A stretch of DNA of 64,000 nucleotides from CBDFLT01 sp965249225 (GCA_965249225.1 CBDFLT010000009.1:1-64000); one strand, 5' to 3'; shown: positions 1 to 8,893, counted from the first letter of the stretch. Numbers and translations: made by a program. Notes: generated from the letters alone by a model not told the origin.

Positions 1-466
1 GACTTCCAGCAGGACCCCAGACAATCAACGGCGCTGGTGTCCCGGTGGGCTGCGGTGCCGGCACCACGAGCGCGCCCGACTGCTCTTCCTCCAACGCCCG
101 CGACAGGCGCGTGTCTGCTCCATCGTCAACATCTAAGTATTCGAAGAGTCCAGCGCTGTCATCTGATCTGATGGCGAGGCTGAATGAGTTCTCATCGCCT
201 GCGACGAGCAGCCCATCGCCGTTGCCTGCCGTCAGACCAGCGGCTACCAGCACGATACCAGTGGCGCCGACGGCCAGCACCACGGTAGCGGCGGCGCCAA
301 CTGCTAGGGAGGCCCATCGCCGTTGCCACCAGGTGGAAGTTGTGGTGGATCCCTCCAGCCTCGGCTTGATGCGCACCCACAGGTCTGCAGGGGCGGGCGC
401 CTCACTCCCCGCCGCGTGGAGCGCCGTCCGCAGCCTGCGTTCGGTCTTCTCGTCTTGTTCGCTCAT
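1..466 (-). CDS. Putative membrane anti-sigma factor (C-terminus outside window)
   Basis: The frame is open from an ATG at 466 to the window edge, about 155 residues. It starts MSEQDEKTERRL, has a charged cytoplasmic N-terminus of roughly 55 residues, one strongly hydrophobic Ala/Val-rich membrane segment at about residues 58-85, then an acidic extracytoplasmic part. Its ATG overlaps the stop of the ECF sigma gene (ATGA), so the two are probably translationally coupled. Position and topology fit an anti-sigma factor that holds the sigma factor at the membrane. No zinc-binding HxxxCxxC motif is visible, so the family is unassigned and the role is inferred from context. Confidence 0.6.
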   Translation of the reverse strand, partial: MSEQDEKTERRLRTALHAAGSEAPAPADLWVRIKPRLEGSTTTSTWWQRRWASLAVGAAATVVLAVGATGIVLVAAGLTAGNGDGLLVAGDENSFSLAIRSDDSAGLFEYLDVDDGADTRLSRALEEEQSGALVVPAPQPTGTPAPLIVWGPAGS

Positions 467-993
467 GTCTCATCCTCGCAGTCTGCCAGTATCTCTCGCA
501 GGTGCTCAAGCGCCCTGCTCAAGCGCGATTTGACTGTTCCCTCACGGACGCCGAGGGCATCCGCCACTTCCCCCGTCGATAGGTCCGCGAAGTAGCGGAG
601 AGCAACTACTCGCTGGTGACCGTCGGACAGCTGGCTGAGCGCTCGCCGAACCTCGTCCTTGTCGTCCACGTAGCCGAACTCTGGGTCCGTGCTGCCTTGA
701 TCAGCCTCGGGTAACGGTTCGACCGACAGCTGACGGCGAGCCTTCACGTTGAGCGCCTGGTTGACCGCGATGCGGACCAACCAAGGTTTCACGGGCTCGC
801 CGAGACGGAACGTTGCTATGCCTTTCCAGGCTCGCACGAATGTCTCTTGGACGAGCTCTTCGCTGACCGCCCTGTCATGTGTCATGAGATAGAGCGTACC
901 CATCAGCACGTCCCCGTAGTACTCCACTATCGGACGGAATGCCTCGCGGTCGCCGCTCTGGCAGCGCCGGACCGCATCCTGCTCGTTGATCAC
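463..993 (-). CDS. ECF-type RNA polymerase sigma factor
   Basis: A 176-residue protein of usual ECF length. Region 2 lies at about residues 10-75 (FRPIVEYYGDVLMGTLYLM, then ELVQETFVRAWKGIATFR). Region 4 lies at about 115-170, with a helix-turn-helix around STGEVADALGVREGTVKSRL. It would direct RNA polymerase to a small stress- or envelope-related regulon. The start is GTG, preceded by AGGAGAG at good spacing. The stop overlaps the start of the membrane protein at 1-466. A GGAACC-18 bp-TATATT arrangement upstream (1027-1056) could be an autoregulated promoter. The regulon itself cannot be read from the sequence. Confidence 0.93.
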   Translation of the reverse strand: MINEQDAVRRCQSGDREAFRPIVEYYGDVLMGTLYLMTHDRAVSEELVQETFVRAWKGIATFRLGEPVKPWLVRIAVNQALNVKARRQLSVEPLPEADQGSTDPEFGYVDDKDEVRRALSQLSDGHQRVVALRYFADLSTGEVADALGVREGTVKSRLSRALEHLREILADCEDET

Positions 994-1026
994 GTTCTCT
1001 CCTGGTCGCCAGCGGCCTTCATTAGG

Positions 1027-1056
1027 AATATACAGGCCATTGGGACGATAGGTTCC
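1027..1056 (-). promoter_or_regulatory. Candidate ECF-type promoter of the sigma operon
   Basis: On the minus strand GGAACC (1051-1056) is followed after 18 bp by TATATT (1027-1032), about 34 bp before the sigma GTG. GGAAC is the classic ECF -35 core; the -10 is less typical. The rest of 994-1334 holds no gene I can support. Confidence 0.35.
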
Positions 1057-1334
1057 CTACACTGCTGTGGTGAGCGACAGTTGACGAGAGTGGTCTGCAA
1101 GAAAGACATGATGTTGTTCGCTAGCGGCTGGGCCATACCGCTAGCCCTTTACTACCGGACCTCACGTGACCTGTCTCCAGTGTTAGGTCCAGGAATTCCT
1201 AGAGCACGACCGGTGTTGTGCTGCCCATCTGTTCCGCGACTCCTCAGGCTTAAGAGCAGAACATGAGTCCGGTACCCAGGATTCAACGGTGACCTTCAAC
1301 CTTCGATTCTCTAGATGGACGACCATTCCCTTAC

Positions 1335-1523
1335 TTAGTCACCTCTGCTTCTGAACTTGTCATCCGAAAGCAGTTTCAGCCCGTCCAGGATAGTGTACTG
1401 CTCGGAGGCGTCGGTTGAACGGTGCTCGTTGGCCTCGTGAAGGCTCTTCACCGTTTGCTCCAGGATGGACGCCAGCCCTAGCATAGGAACCCCAGATAGT
1501 TGCCAGCGGCTCACTTTACGCAT
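1335..1523 (-). CDS. Small hypothetical protein, 62 aa
   Basis: A soluble 62-residue ORF beginning MRKVSRWQLSGVP with a polar C-terminal half. It starts 24 bp after the stop of the lipoprotein gene on the same strand and has a purine-rich GGAAAGG just before the ATG, so it could be the last gene of that operon. No family is recognised. It might be a chance ORF, since only its spacing and ribosome site support it. Confidence 0.4.
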   Translation of the reverse strand: MRKVSRWQLSGVPMLGLASILEQTVKSLHEANEHRSTDASEQYTILDGLKLLSDDKFRSRGD

Positions 1524-1547
1524 GCCCTTTCCATCGCCAGCGGTGTT

Positions 1548-3395
1548 CTACCGCAACTCCATCAGCAGGCTTAGTGTCGCAGTGAGGCCAAGCTCGCTAT
1601 TGAAGGGATTTCCCTCGGGGTCCTCCGTGATGGTGGTCGCTACCACTCGTATGACGCTCACCGGCAGCCAAACGGTGGCCTGCCATACAGAGAGATCGGC
1701 GCGGGCAGGCAATGGTTCCTTTGAGATAGCTACGGTCGCATGAAGCCCAGCAATCTCCATTTGCTCGCCTTCCGGGGAATCGCTGGCACCACGGGGTCTT
1801 TCCAAAAACGACAAGAGCCTGGAGCCGTGTTCCGCCGTCCCGTAGACGAAGCGGACGGGCCAAATGCAAGCTGGCTCCGGTGGGCATGCGACAGCCTCGG
1901 TCAACGTCAGCGGAGGTAGCGCCGCTTCGCCTTGGGCCGGTGCACCGGACTTCAACCCCAGCCAGAACACGGGGAAGTCCAAGGATCTTACGTAGTCCAG
2001 GTCCTCCTCCAGCGTGTCCGCCTTCGGAGCATCCCCTGTTTCACCGGACACCGCCGTTCTGGATGTGACCGGGTGGTCCCAGCCCTGGATCTGGAGCGTG
2101 TAGTCGTTCCCATAGCTCGTGTAGCTGTAATTCCCAGGGCTGTCCGGCGTGTGGTGCATGGGGGCACCGCTGAATGGGTTGATGGGCCAGACAAGTCTCA
2201 GGGCTTCCAGGGCATCCCCCACCGACTCCGGCGTCAGCGCATCTGGGTAGCGGCCGTGTTGCTCTTCGTAATACTGCAACGCCTCGTTGAGCGCGTGAAA
2301 GCCCCGCTGAGCTACCCCATCCAAGGCATCGGCCCGCCGGAAATCCATAACCTGGGTGGGCGCTTCTAGCTGCATGTTTTCGCCGTAGCCCCAGAACCCG
2401 ACCACACCTTCGTCCGTGTTTGAAGAGCCTTGCCCGATAGCCATGCGTCGAACCAGGCCCGTCTCCTCGTCTATCCACAGCTGGACCCTCACCTCCTGTA
2501 GCTGCTGACTCATGTACTCACTTGCGTCCTGAGCAACGGGCATAACGCGCGCGTTCTCCACGAGGTCCGGGTCGGCGCCGTAAGCTGCCAAAGCTGCACG
2601 CAGTTCTTGCTTGGCCGATGCTTCCAGCGTGGTGATCCCCTGGACGATGACAGTGACTCGTACGTCCCATTCGCTTCGCGGCTGACCTGGACGGTCGGCA
2701 CGTTCGGAGAAACTCAGATGGTAAGGTCCTTTAAACGCCTCCCACTCGGCAGAGTCTTCCAGAGGGTACCCGAATACCTCGTAGCCCAGCCCCTCAAGCT
2801 TTTGGGCGTCGGCCCCTTCCGGGTAGGAAAAGCTCAAGATAGCCCGTACGTGAGGCTCCTGGGGAGGTGTCGTATCCACGAGGGCCTCTACGTCGAGGCC
2901 GGTAGACACGACCAGATAGGTGTGGCCGTCGATGGCCTCTTCCCCGACGATCTCCGGAGCGTCGGGGAAGCGCAGTGCGACCCGTGGGTCTGATATGACG
3001 CCAAAGAAGAGCCCAGAGCTGGAGTTGTCAGGCGACGTTAGCCAACGTGTGCCGCTTTCCGAGGATAAGGCCGTCCCACGGGAGAGGAGGAGGAATGGAG
3101 GCCAATCGCCGCCCATGTCTTGAAGGAGAGTGAGGCCTGGAGCATAGGTGAACGTTGGCATGGGCTTCGAAGGTGCAAAGGCGAAACTGCCCCGGAAGCT
3201 TTGCTGGTCCATCATCTCTTGGGTATGAGCAAGAATCTCCGTAGCGTTGAGCGGAGCTTCACTAGGGGCGTCGGTGGCACTGGCGGGAAGCTCCGTTGAG
3301 GTGGGTGGAGGGACTTCCGGGTCGTCTGCTGTTCCACAGGCGGCTAAAACTGCTCCTAACGCGAGCATGACCATCACCATCAACAGTCTATTCAC
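1548..3395 (-). CDS. Large lipoprotein, function unknown
   Basis: A 615-residue exported lipoprotein. The GTG start gives MNRLLMVMVMLALG with lipobox LAAC at about residues 17-20, followed by a Pro/Thr/Ser-rich linker. Residues about 50-330 resemble the fold pattern of LolA/LppX-like lipoproteins (TREL-type strands, weak). Residues about 365-430 contain ALNEALQYYEEQHGRYPDAL and a following Gly/Tyr stretch that recalls the C-terminal part of type II pseudopilins. It would be anchored on the outer face of the membrane. Its GTG overlaps the stop of the small ORF upstream (GTGA). No enzymatic motif is visible, and both domain likenesses are tentative. Confidence 0.75.
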   Translation of the reverse strand: MNRLLMVMVMLALGAVLAACGTADDPEVPPPTSTELPASATDAPSEAPLNATEILAHTQEMMDQQSFRGSFAFAPSKPMPTFTYAPGLTLLQDMGGDWPPFLLLSRGTALSSESGTRWLTSPDNSSSGLFFGVISDPRVALRFPDAPEIVGEEAIDGHTYLVVSTGLDVEALVDTTPPQEPHVRAILSFSYPEGADAQKLEGLGYEVFGYPLEDSAEWEAFKGPYHLSFSERADRPGQPRSEWDVRVTVIVQGITTLEASAKQELRAALAAYGADPDLVENARVMPVAQDASEYMSQQLQEVRVQLWIDEETGLVRRMAIGQGSSNTDEGVVGFWGYGENMQLEAPTQVMDFRRADALDGVAQRGFHALNEALQYYEEQHGRYPDALTPESVGDALEALRLVWPINPFSGAPMHHTPDSPGNYSYTSYGNDYTLQIQGWDHPVTSRTAVSGETGDAPKADTLEEDLDYVRSLDFPVFWLGLKSGAPAQGEAALPPLTLTEAVACPPEPACIWPVRFVYGTAEHGSRLLSFLERPRGASDSPEGEQMEIAGLHATVAISKEPLPARADLSVWQATVWLPVSVIRVVATTITEDPEGNPFNSELGLTATLSLLMELR

Positions 3396-3571
3396 CAGAA
3401 TGCTCCACTTCGCCCCAACGTTCCCTTACTCCGCGAGCAGTCCGACGCAAGGATGAGCAGCCAGGTGCTCGTAGTACTAAGCACCGTGAAACCCGACGCG
3501 ACACCCGCGCCCGTAATAGCGGCAAATCCAGCCGTCACCAAGAAATCCCCTTTGGGAAGAGCAATCGTCAC
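3392..3571 (-). CDS. Short hydrophobic peptide between SRAP and lipoprotein genes
   Basis: A 59-residue ORF with a GTG start, preceded by GAGGAGG at ideal spacing. It begins 10 bp after the SRAP stop, and its own TGA overlaps the lipoprotein GTG (GTGA). The middle (about residues 8-42) is a Gly/Ala/Thr-rich hydrophobic stretch that could be one membrane helix, ending in a short polar tail with one Cys. The tight coupling on both sides is the main reason to think it is translated. No family is recognised. Confidence 0.5.
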   Translation of the reverse strand: MTIALPKGDFLVTAGFAAITGAGVASGFTVLSTTSTWLLILASDCSRSKGTLGRSGAFW

Positions 3572-3581
3572 GGCGTCCTCC

Positions 3582-4286
3582 TCATAGCAACCTCAGAGCA
3601 GGGCCGTCGCCTGGCCTGACCTGCCCTAAAGGAACAACCACTTCCGGTCCGTCGTTGGCGGGACTGTTGACCATGGAGGAGACCTCATGGACCTCCATCG
3701 CCTCGGCGGGATAAGGTCTCACGATACCGTCGAGGGCAGCCGGATCCTGGATGTCGTGGTCCAGCCAGAGGGACTCCAGCTCCCTTGGCAGGATGACCGG
3801 CATCCGGTCGTGGATGGGACTGAGCGACTCGTTGGCCGACGTGGTAATGATGGCGCAGGAGCGGACGACCTCGCCCTTCGGGTCCCGCCACGTATCCCAC
3901 AGACCCGCGAAGGCGAAGGGCTCACCCGATGCCATCGTGATCCTTATGGGCCTCCTGCTGGAGCCTTTCCCCTGCCACTCGTAGAAGCCATCGGCCAGAA
4001 CCAGGCACCGTCGTCTCTGTAACGCAGTGCGGAAGCTGGGCATTTCGGCGACCGTCTCCGCGCGGGCGTTTATAATGCGATTGCCGACGGATGCGCTCTT
4101 GGCCCAGGATGGAATCAGTCCCCACCGCATGTAGGAACCCCGCCTTTCGCTGCCGTTGGTCACGGTGAGCGCCATCTGCGTGGGGGCGACGTTGTAGCGG
4201 GGGGCGTGGGTCAGTTCAGAGCCGTCAAATCCGAACCGCTCTTGCAGCTCCCCTATGTCCGCTATCAGGCTGTATCTTCCGCACAT
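3582..4286 (-). CDS. SOS response-associated peptidase family protein (SRAP, HMCES/YedK-like)
   Basis: A 234-residue protein of normal SRAP length. It begins MCGRYSL, so Met removal exposes the catalytic Cys2 that forms a thiazolidine crosslink with abasic sites in single-stranded DNA. The family motifs NARAET, LVLADGFYEW and SPIHDRMPVILP are all present and supply the conserved Asn/Glu/His. It protects cells from abasic-site damage at replication forks. It is the first gene of a compact minus-strand cluster with the peptide and the lipoprotein; no functional link to those is known. Confidence 0.95.
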   Translation of the reverse strand: MCGRYSLIADIGELQERFGFDGSELTHAPRYNVAPTQMALTVTNGSERRGSYMRWGLIPSWAKSASVGNRIINARAETVAEMPSFRTALQRRRCLVLADGFYEWQGKGSSRRPIRITMASGEPFAFAGLWDTWRDPKGEVVRSCAIITTSANESLSPIHDRMPVILPRELESLWLDHDIQDPAALDGIVRPYPAEAMEVHEVSSMVNSPANDGPEVVVPLGQVRPGDGPALRLL

Positions 4287-4941
4287 CTACGCTCAGTTGG
4301 AAAAGACGATTCCATAGCCCAAACCCATTAGAATTAGCTAGGCAGAATCGCCGTTCCATTCCCCTTCGTTGTTCCTCTCAATTATCCCATTTTGGCGGCA
4401 TCTCCGTCACGAAGAATCCATAGTTTCTTCTCTTGATTTGTTCGCTTTCAATGCCAGTCGTGGGCGGCGGTAGTGGCGGTCCAGTTCCGAGGCATAGCGA
4501 CGTCCCAGCGTGGAGCCCTCGGCTTCCAGCCAGTCGGTGAACCGAGTGGAGGCGGTGGGCGGGTCAGCCGACATCAGATGGCCAGCCAACAGGCCGTCGA
4601 TTTCATCCCTGGTCAGCACCACATCCCGCACCAGCCAACCTGCCATTCGGGCAGCCAGCAGCGCTACCGAAGGCCGTACGTGAATCAATCGGGCTCGGCT
4701 GTCCACTCGTCGGGCTATGAGCTGTACCATCTCCTCAAAGGTGAATGTCTCAGGTCCTACCGTGTCTAGTACGACATCTTCACTTCCCGTCGCGGCATTC
4801 ACGGCAAGTTGCGCCAGGTCGTCTACGAACACCGGCTGGATCGGATAGTCCCCAGACCCTGCGATGGGGAACGCCGGAAACCGCCGCAGGAACCAGGCGA
4901 TGTTGTTTATCAGCACATCCTCGGGGCTGAACAGCACCGTG

Positions 4942-4951
4942 GGTCTGAGGA
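4942..4951. repeat. Target-site duplication of the IS256 element (left copy)
   Basis: GGTCTGAGGA occurs at 4942-4951 and again at 6318-6327, immediately outside the element. IS256-family elements usually duplicate 8-9 bp; a chance-matching base or two explains the 10. Confidence 0.85.
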
Positions 4952-6315
4952 GGTTACGTCAATAGGTGTGTAAACGACATCAGGCGGCGACCTTCTCAGC
5001 CGTTGATTCAATGGCGATTCCATCCGCATACTGTGCACCGAGATAGACGTCTTCGATCAACTCAGGGGCCTTCAGACGCCTGAAGCGCTGTTCGGCGATC
5101 ATCAACATTTTCCAGATCACCGCTATCGCCCGATCGACCCTCTTGTAGCGCTTGGCGGCATCGGTCCGAAGCCTGAGGGCCGCGAAGGGTGATTCTACCG
5201 GGTTCGTCGTGCGAAGGTGCCCCCAGTGCTCCTTTGGGAAGTCATAGAAGGTGACCATGCGGTCCCAGTCCCGCTCCAAGGCCTCTGAGGCCGCCTCGTA
5301 GGAATGGTCGCCGCACCACCTGGTGAACACCGTCCTGAGCCGCTCAGCCTCTGTCCGAGTCGGCGCGTAGGGGATAGTACGCAGCATGAGCTTGGCCTGG
5401 TCCTGTTGTCGCTTTGGAAGCTTGGCGAGCACGTTTACGATCTTGTGGTTCCAGCAGCGTTGCTCGGCCGCCTGAGGATAGACGTTGCGCAGAGCTCCCC
5501 AGATGCCCAGGTGTCCGTCTCCAACCACCAGCCTCGGGCAGCTCAAGCCCCGGCGCTTGATGTCCCTGAGCACCTCGGACCAGTTCTCTGTGGACTCCCT
5601 GTATCCGGGAACAGCGCTCACCACCACCTTGCTCCCGTCGCTCAGGGCCGCCATCACCACCAGTACCGCCGCCTTCTCCTTCTCAAGACCAGCCTTGACG
5701 TAGACTCCATCCACCCACATGTAGACCACTTCCAGGTCATCGAGGGGCCGGCTGCGCCATTGGGCAAGCTCATCGTTCCACTTGGACTTCAACCGGGCCA
5801 CCGTGCTCGCCGATACCGGTGCGTCCTCTCCCAGCAGCCCCCGCAAAGCCAGATCGAAGTCGCCTTCGGATAGACCGTGCAGGTACAGCTCGGGGATCAA
5901 CTCAGCAACCTTCCTGGTCCTGTTGACGAACAGCGGCAGCAGCCGGCTCTCGAACTGCTCCTCGGTATCGCGGACTCGCGGCCGCCTCAGCTGTATCGTT
6001 CCCGAACTCAGCGTAAGCCTCCGGGCTCTGCCGTATCCGTTCCGATAGCCGGTATCGTTGTCCGAGTCGGATCTGAGCGCCGACTTCGCCCTTCCCAGAA
6101 ACGCCGTCACCTCCTCCTCCAGCAACTCCTGGATCAGCCTCTGGACCTGGCTTCGCACCCAATCCTCCAACTGCTCCCACTCCGGCCTTGACTCCGACCT
6201 ACTCTCAGTGCTTTCCTTCCTCATGGGCGGTCTATCTCCTCTCTTGGGCCTCGAGCCCGTGTTGTTCAGAGAGAAGGTACACCGCCTGACTGTTTACACA
6301 CTTTTTGAAGATACC
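4952..6315 (-). mobile_element. IS256-family insertion sequence
   Basis: About 1.36 kb with imperfect 24-bp terminal inverted repeats: GGTTACGTC... at 4952 and GGTATCTTC... read inward from 6315, sharing GTGTGTAAAC. 19 of the 24 positions match. It holds one transposase gene on the minus strand and is flanked by a direct repeat. The element looks complete and recently inserted. Confidence 0.9.
4980..6224 (-). CDS. IS256-family (mutator) transposase
   Basis: A 414-residue transposase of usual length. The mutator-type catalytic core is visible: VYMWVDGVYVKAG with the first Asp at about residue 170, VVGDGHLGIWGAL with the second at about 237, the RCWNHKIVNVLAKLP block, and TNPVESPFAALRLRT, which supplies the catalytic Glu. 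The N-terminus (residues 15-100) is a basic DNA-binding region. It moves its own element by a copy-out route typical of the family. The frame is intact, so it may be active. Confidence 0.96.
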   Translation of the reverse strand: MRKESTESRSESRPEWEQLEDWVRSQVQRLIQELLEEEVTAFLGRAKSALRSDSDNDTGYRNGYGRARRLTLSSGTIQLRRPRVRDTEEQFESRLLPLFVNRTRKVAELIPELYLHGLSEGDFDLALRGLLGEDAPVSASTVARLKSKWNDELAQWRSRPLDDLEVVYMWVDGVYVKAGLEKEKAAVLVVMAALSDGSKVVVSAVPGYRESTENWSEVLRDIKRRGLSCPRLVVGDGHLGIWGALRNVYPQAAEQRCWNHKIVNVLAKLPKRQQDQAKLMLRTIPYAPTRTEAERLRTVFTRWCGDHSYEAASEALERDWDRMVTFYDFPKEHWGHLRTTNPVESPFAALRLRTDAAKRYKRVDRAIAVIWKMLMIAEQRFRRLKAPELIEDVYLGAQYADGIAIESTAEKVAA

Positions 6316-6743
6316 TCGGTCTGAGGATGGCGTAGGACAACCCAGACTCGTGGATTGCCTTCTCCACCAGCGCCTTCCCCCGGAAGTAAGGAAGTGGCGA
6401 GTCTTCCGAGGGGTTGGTGATGCTGATATGGACGATGCGGCTAACGCCGGCTTCGGCCGCCGCTCCTATCAGGATGCGGGAGTTCTGAACCGCAACGTCA
6501 TGAGTAACCGTGCCTCGTGCGAAGCGAATCCAATAGGTGTTGTACAGAGTGGCGGCTCCCCGAAGATTTTCCACCAAACCGTTAAAGTCGCCGAAGTCCA
6601 GAGGTAGAGCCTCCACCCGATCACCGAAGGGGCTGTGGGAAATAGGAGTACGGGTCAACGTCTTTACAGTTGCTCCCTGTTCCAGCAACCGCCGCGCGAT
6701 GTACTTTCCACTGTAGCCAAAGGCCCCAGTGACGACCGAGAGA

Positions 6744-7091
6744 CTAGATCGGCTCATTGCCCTCCTGACCTCCGAGATCAGCAATGGCTGCAACAAGGAG
6801 CGCGAGCGCAGCTGGCAAATAGAACACACCGATGGAGAATATCGCTACAAAACAGAATCCCAGAAGCACGACGGCGGGGCTCCAGAGGAGTATCTTGCGC
6901 ATCGTGGTCTGTTGGAGCCGAAGGCCCAACAAAGTGATGGCGGTCAACAGGATAGGCACTAGCAGCAACAAGATTACGTGCAGGCCATTCACTTCTATTG
7001 CCGTAGCGCTAGACCGAATCACCTCCCCGCCAGGCTCACCAGGGAGTGTCGCCGTTACCGACGCACCCTCATAGGTGGGCCAGAACGCCAA
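6744..7091 (-). CDS. Multi-pass membrane protein, possibly 5'-truncated
   Basis: The conservative TTG start gives 115 residues with three hydrophobic segments (about 36-56, 66-90 and 90-108). The frame stays open upstream to about 7266, and the extra part reads like real protein (SIGVATVSASVAHALAWVAG, another membrane helix), but it contains no ATG, GTG or TTG. The gene has therefore either lost its 5' end or uses a rare start. It overlaps the start of the NmrA-like gene by 14 bp, which suggests a former operon. No family is recognised. Confidence 0.55.
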   Translation of the reverse strand: MAFWPTYEGASVTATLPGEPGGEVIRSSATAIEVNGLHVILLLLVPILLTAITLLGLRLQQTTMRKILLWSPAVVLLGFCFVAIFSIGVFYLPAALALLVAAIADLGGQEGNEPI

Positions 7092-7355
7092 CCAGACCCC
7101 AGCAACCCAGGCCAGGGCATGGGCGACCGATGCAGATACTGTCGCTACGCCGATAGACCTCAGATGTCCCTCCGTACCAAGCGCTACTACGTTTCGTGCA
7201 TCGGACTCCCGGATATCACGGAGCGCCTGAGTTGAGATGGCTAAACCCCGGCGTGGTAAAATCGAAACTTAGATGCCCCTCTATTCTAGTAGGGTTCGTT
7301 GGATTTGACGACATTGCTGTAGTAATTGCATTCGTGAAGACGAAGAAGCTTTGGT

Positions 7356-7973
7356 ATGAGTCGGAGATTCACATACTCTGCAATTCTGGTAGTAGCGCTG
7401 CCGTTGATTGCCGCTGCGGGGATCTTGTACGCCCGAGGCACGGGTGGTTACGAATCGGCATCTGGTCACAAATCGAAGATATCCCACGAGGCCGCTCCTC
7501 GAACGATAGACCCTAGGATCGTTAGGCAGATGCCTCTAGCAGACGCGTCGAGTCAAATCTACGAGCTTTGGCAGAGAGAAGGCTTGGAAGGCTTCACAGG
7601 GATTCGGTTTGACAATGACAAGGGGGAAGTAATCCTCTACTGGAAGGGACAAGTCCCTCACAGGATGGCCGCGCTTGTGCGGACGTTGCGGACCAGCGTC
7701 CCAGTTCGAGTCGTTGAAAGACCCTACTCACTCGTAGAGCTTCAGTTGGAGGCAAGGCGGCTTGTCGAACTTGATCTCTCCGGGGCAGGCGTTAATGTCA
7801 CTGAGGCAGGACCTCTCCCTGATTTCTCAGGAATAGGAGTCGGGATTGAACCCACTGAGCGGCTTGACTCGGCGCAACAGATCGACCGGGCCCGTCAGGT
7901 CGTCGAGAGTGATTTCCTTCTCGAATTCACAGTTGCCCCAGCGCCGGAACCATTGATTTCTCCGTATCGTTAG
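7356..7973 (+). CDS. Exported hypothetical protein
   Basis: A 205-residue protein with an N-terminal membrane/signal segment (about residues 8-26, YSAILVVALPLIAAAGILYA) and a soluble remainder. The region around GFTGIRFDNDKGEVILYWKG resembles hypothetical secreted proteins of actinobacteria and the pro-region style of chymotrypsin-like secreted proteases, but no protease domain follows. It stands alone, transcribed away from the membrane-protein gene at 6744. About 170 bp downstream (7974-8146) hold nothing I can identify. Confidence 0.6.
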   Translation: MSRRFTYSAILVVALPLIAAAGILYARGTGGYESASGHKSKISHEAAPRTIDPRIVRQMPLADASSQIYELWQREGLEGFTGIRFDNDKGEVILYWKGQVPHRMAALVRTLRTSVPVRVVERPYSLVELQLEARRLVELDLSGAGVNVTEAGPLPDFSGIGVGIEPTERLDSAQQIDRARQVVESDFLLEFTVAPAPEPLISPYR

Positions 7974-8146
7974 CGGGGTTCTTATTCGGCCTCGTCCTGG
8001 TGATGTCGCCCGAAGGGACCGAGCGATAGCCCAATTCTAGTTATGCCCCCACCCTTTGCAACCCCCGCAGTTGCAACGGCGACCCCGGCGGCAGTGGCTG
8101 GCCCTTGGCCATGTCTTTTTTTGCCGCCTGCCCAGTCTTGGCTAGC

Positions 8147-8767
8147 TCAAGAGGACGACATCCGACACTTACCCGAGTAGCCGATAGTTCGTCCGAATAC
8201 CGGATGGGTCATCTCAAAGTTGACACTGAAACTGGCTTCACTCTCTCCGGTTTCGGTGGTGCAGCCACCTCCAAAAGGCGAGACCCAGGTGGGGAACCCA
8301 ATAATCAGCCCAAGAAAAGGTACCCTTAACACGTACTTCCGGATCTCATAGACCAAGCTTCCTACGTCGTCAACTCGCAAGTCCGACTCTACCCCCAGAC
8401 CCCATCTCGTAGTTTCGATGATTCTATGGTCGCCTGAAAATGCCATGTGAGAAGAGAACGTCACGTTCCTACGAGAGCCGTCGTTGCCGAAGAAGGTCCT
8501 AAGCCAATGCATCATTCCCGAACCATCGACTCGGCTGTGCACGGTGAATTCAACATTCTCTCCGCTGCGCGGGACCGGCGCACGGAACAGCATGTATGAG
8601 AGCAATGCTACTGGCCTGATTGCCGTCTTAACATTGATACTGTCCATGACCCCACTCAAAACCACCGTTGGCTCAGAGTAGTGCTTACGCACTGCCGTGT
8701 GTAGATTGATAAAGTCGTCCCCCAATGCGCGGGCGATGGGAGAGTTGTTGGCGGGGCATCCCGTCAT
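8147..8767 (-). CDS. DUF4166-like protein
   Basis: A 206-residue protein. The N-terminal IARALGDDFINLHTAVRKHY closely fits the opening of DUF4166 domains, which often occur alone or fused to SDR-type oxidoreductases. The middle contains an Arg/Ser-rich FSSHMAFSGDHRIIETTRWG strand pattern also typical of the family. The function of DUF4166 is not established. The gene lies between an exported-protein gene and an IS1182 element. The ATG is preceded by only a weak ribosome site, so the true start may differ slightly. Confidence 0.65.
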   Translation of the reverse strand: MTGCPANNSPIARALGDDFINLHTAVRKHYSEPTVVLSGVMDSINVKTAIRPVALLSYMLFRAPVPRSGENVEFTVHSRVDGSGMMHWLRTFFGNDGSRRNVTFSSHMAFSGDHRIIETTRWGLGVESDLRVDDVGSLVYEIRKYVLRVPFLGLIIGFPTWVSPFGGGCTTETGESEASFSVNFEMTHPVFGRTIGYSGKCRMSSS

Positions 8768-8846
8768 GCGTCGCGGCTTCCTCTATTGGGACCCTCAGGG
8801 CATTCCTAGCCCAAGGCCAATGTCAGACTGCTAACCTGAATCTCAA

Positions 8847-8881
8847 GGTGAAAGTTCTTGATTTTGTCCAGTTTGGTGGGC
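8847..8881. repeat. 35-bp dispersed repeat, copy 1
   Basis: A 35-bp sequence beginning GGTGAAAGTTCTTGATTTTG recurs exactly at 36334-36368. Copy 1 lies 12 bp left of the IS1182 terminal repeat; copy 2 lies about 110 bp left of an IS1182-derived MITE. It is probably part of the insertion context of this transposon family. Confidence 0.75.
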
Positions 8882-8893
8882 CTACGTGTACTG

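Larger units (their letters stand above)
4407..6757 (-). pseudogene. NmrA-like NAD(P)-binding protein, interrupted by IS256
   Basis: The N-terminal half (6757 down to about 6328) has the Rossmann motif VVTGAFGYSGKYIARRLLEQ and the typical SRIVHISITNPS segment, and ends in ILRP. The C-terminal half (about 4951 to 4407) resumes with LRPTVLFSPEDVLINN, including the VFVDDLAQLAVNA motif common in atypical SDR/NDUFA9-like proteins. Removing 4952-6317 joins the halves in frame across the duplicated 10-bp target, so the gene was intact until a recent insertion. The N-terminal ATG lies inside the end of the preceding membrane-protein gene (14-bp overlap). The family acts as NAD(P)-dependent reductases or sensors; the substrate is unknown. 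Confidence 0.88.
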
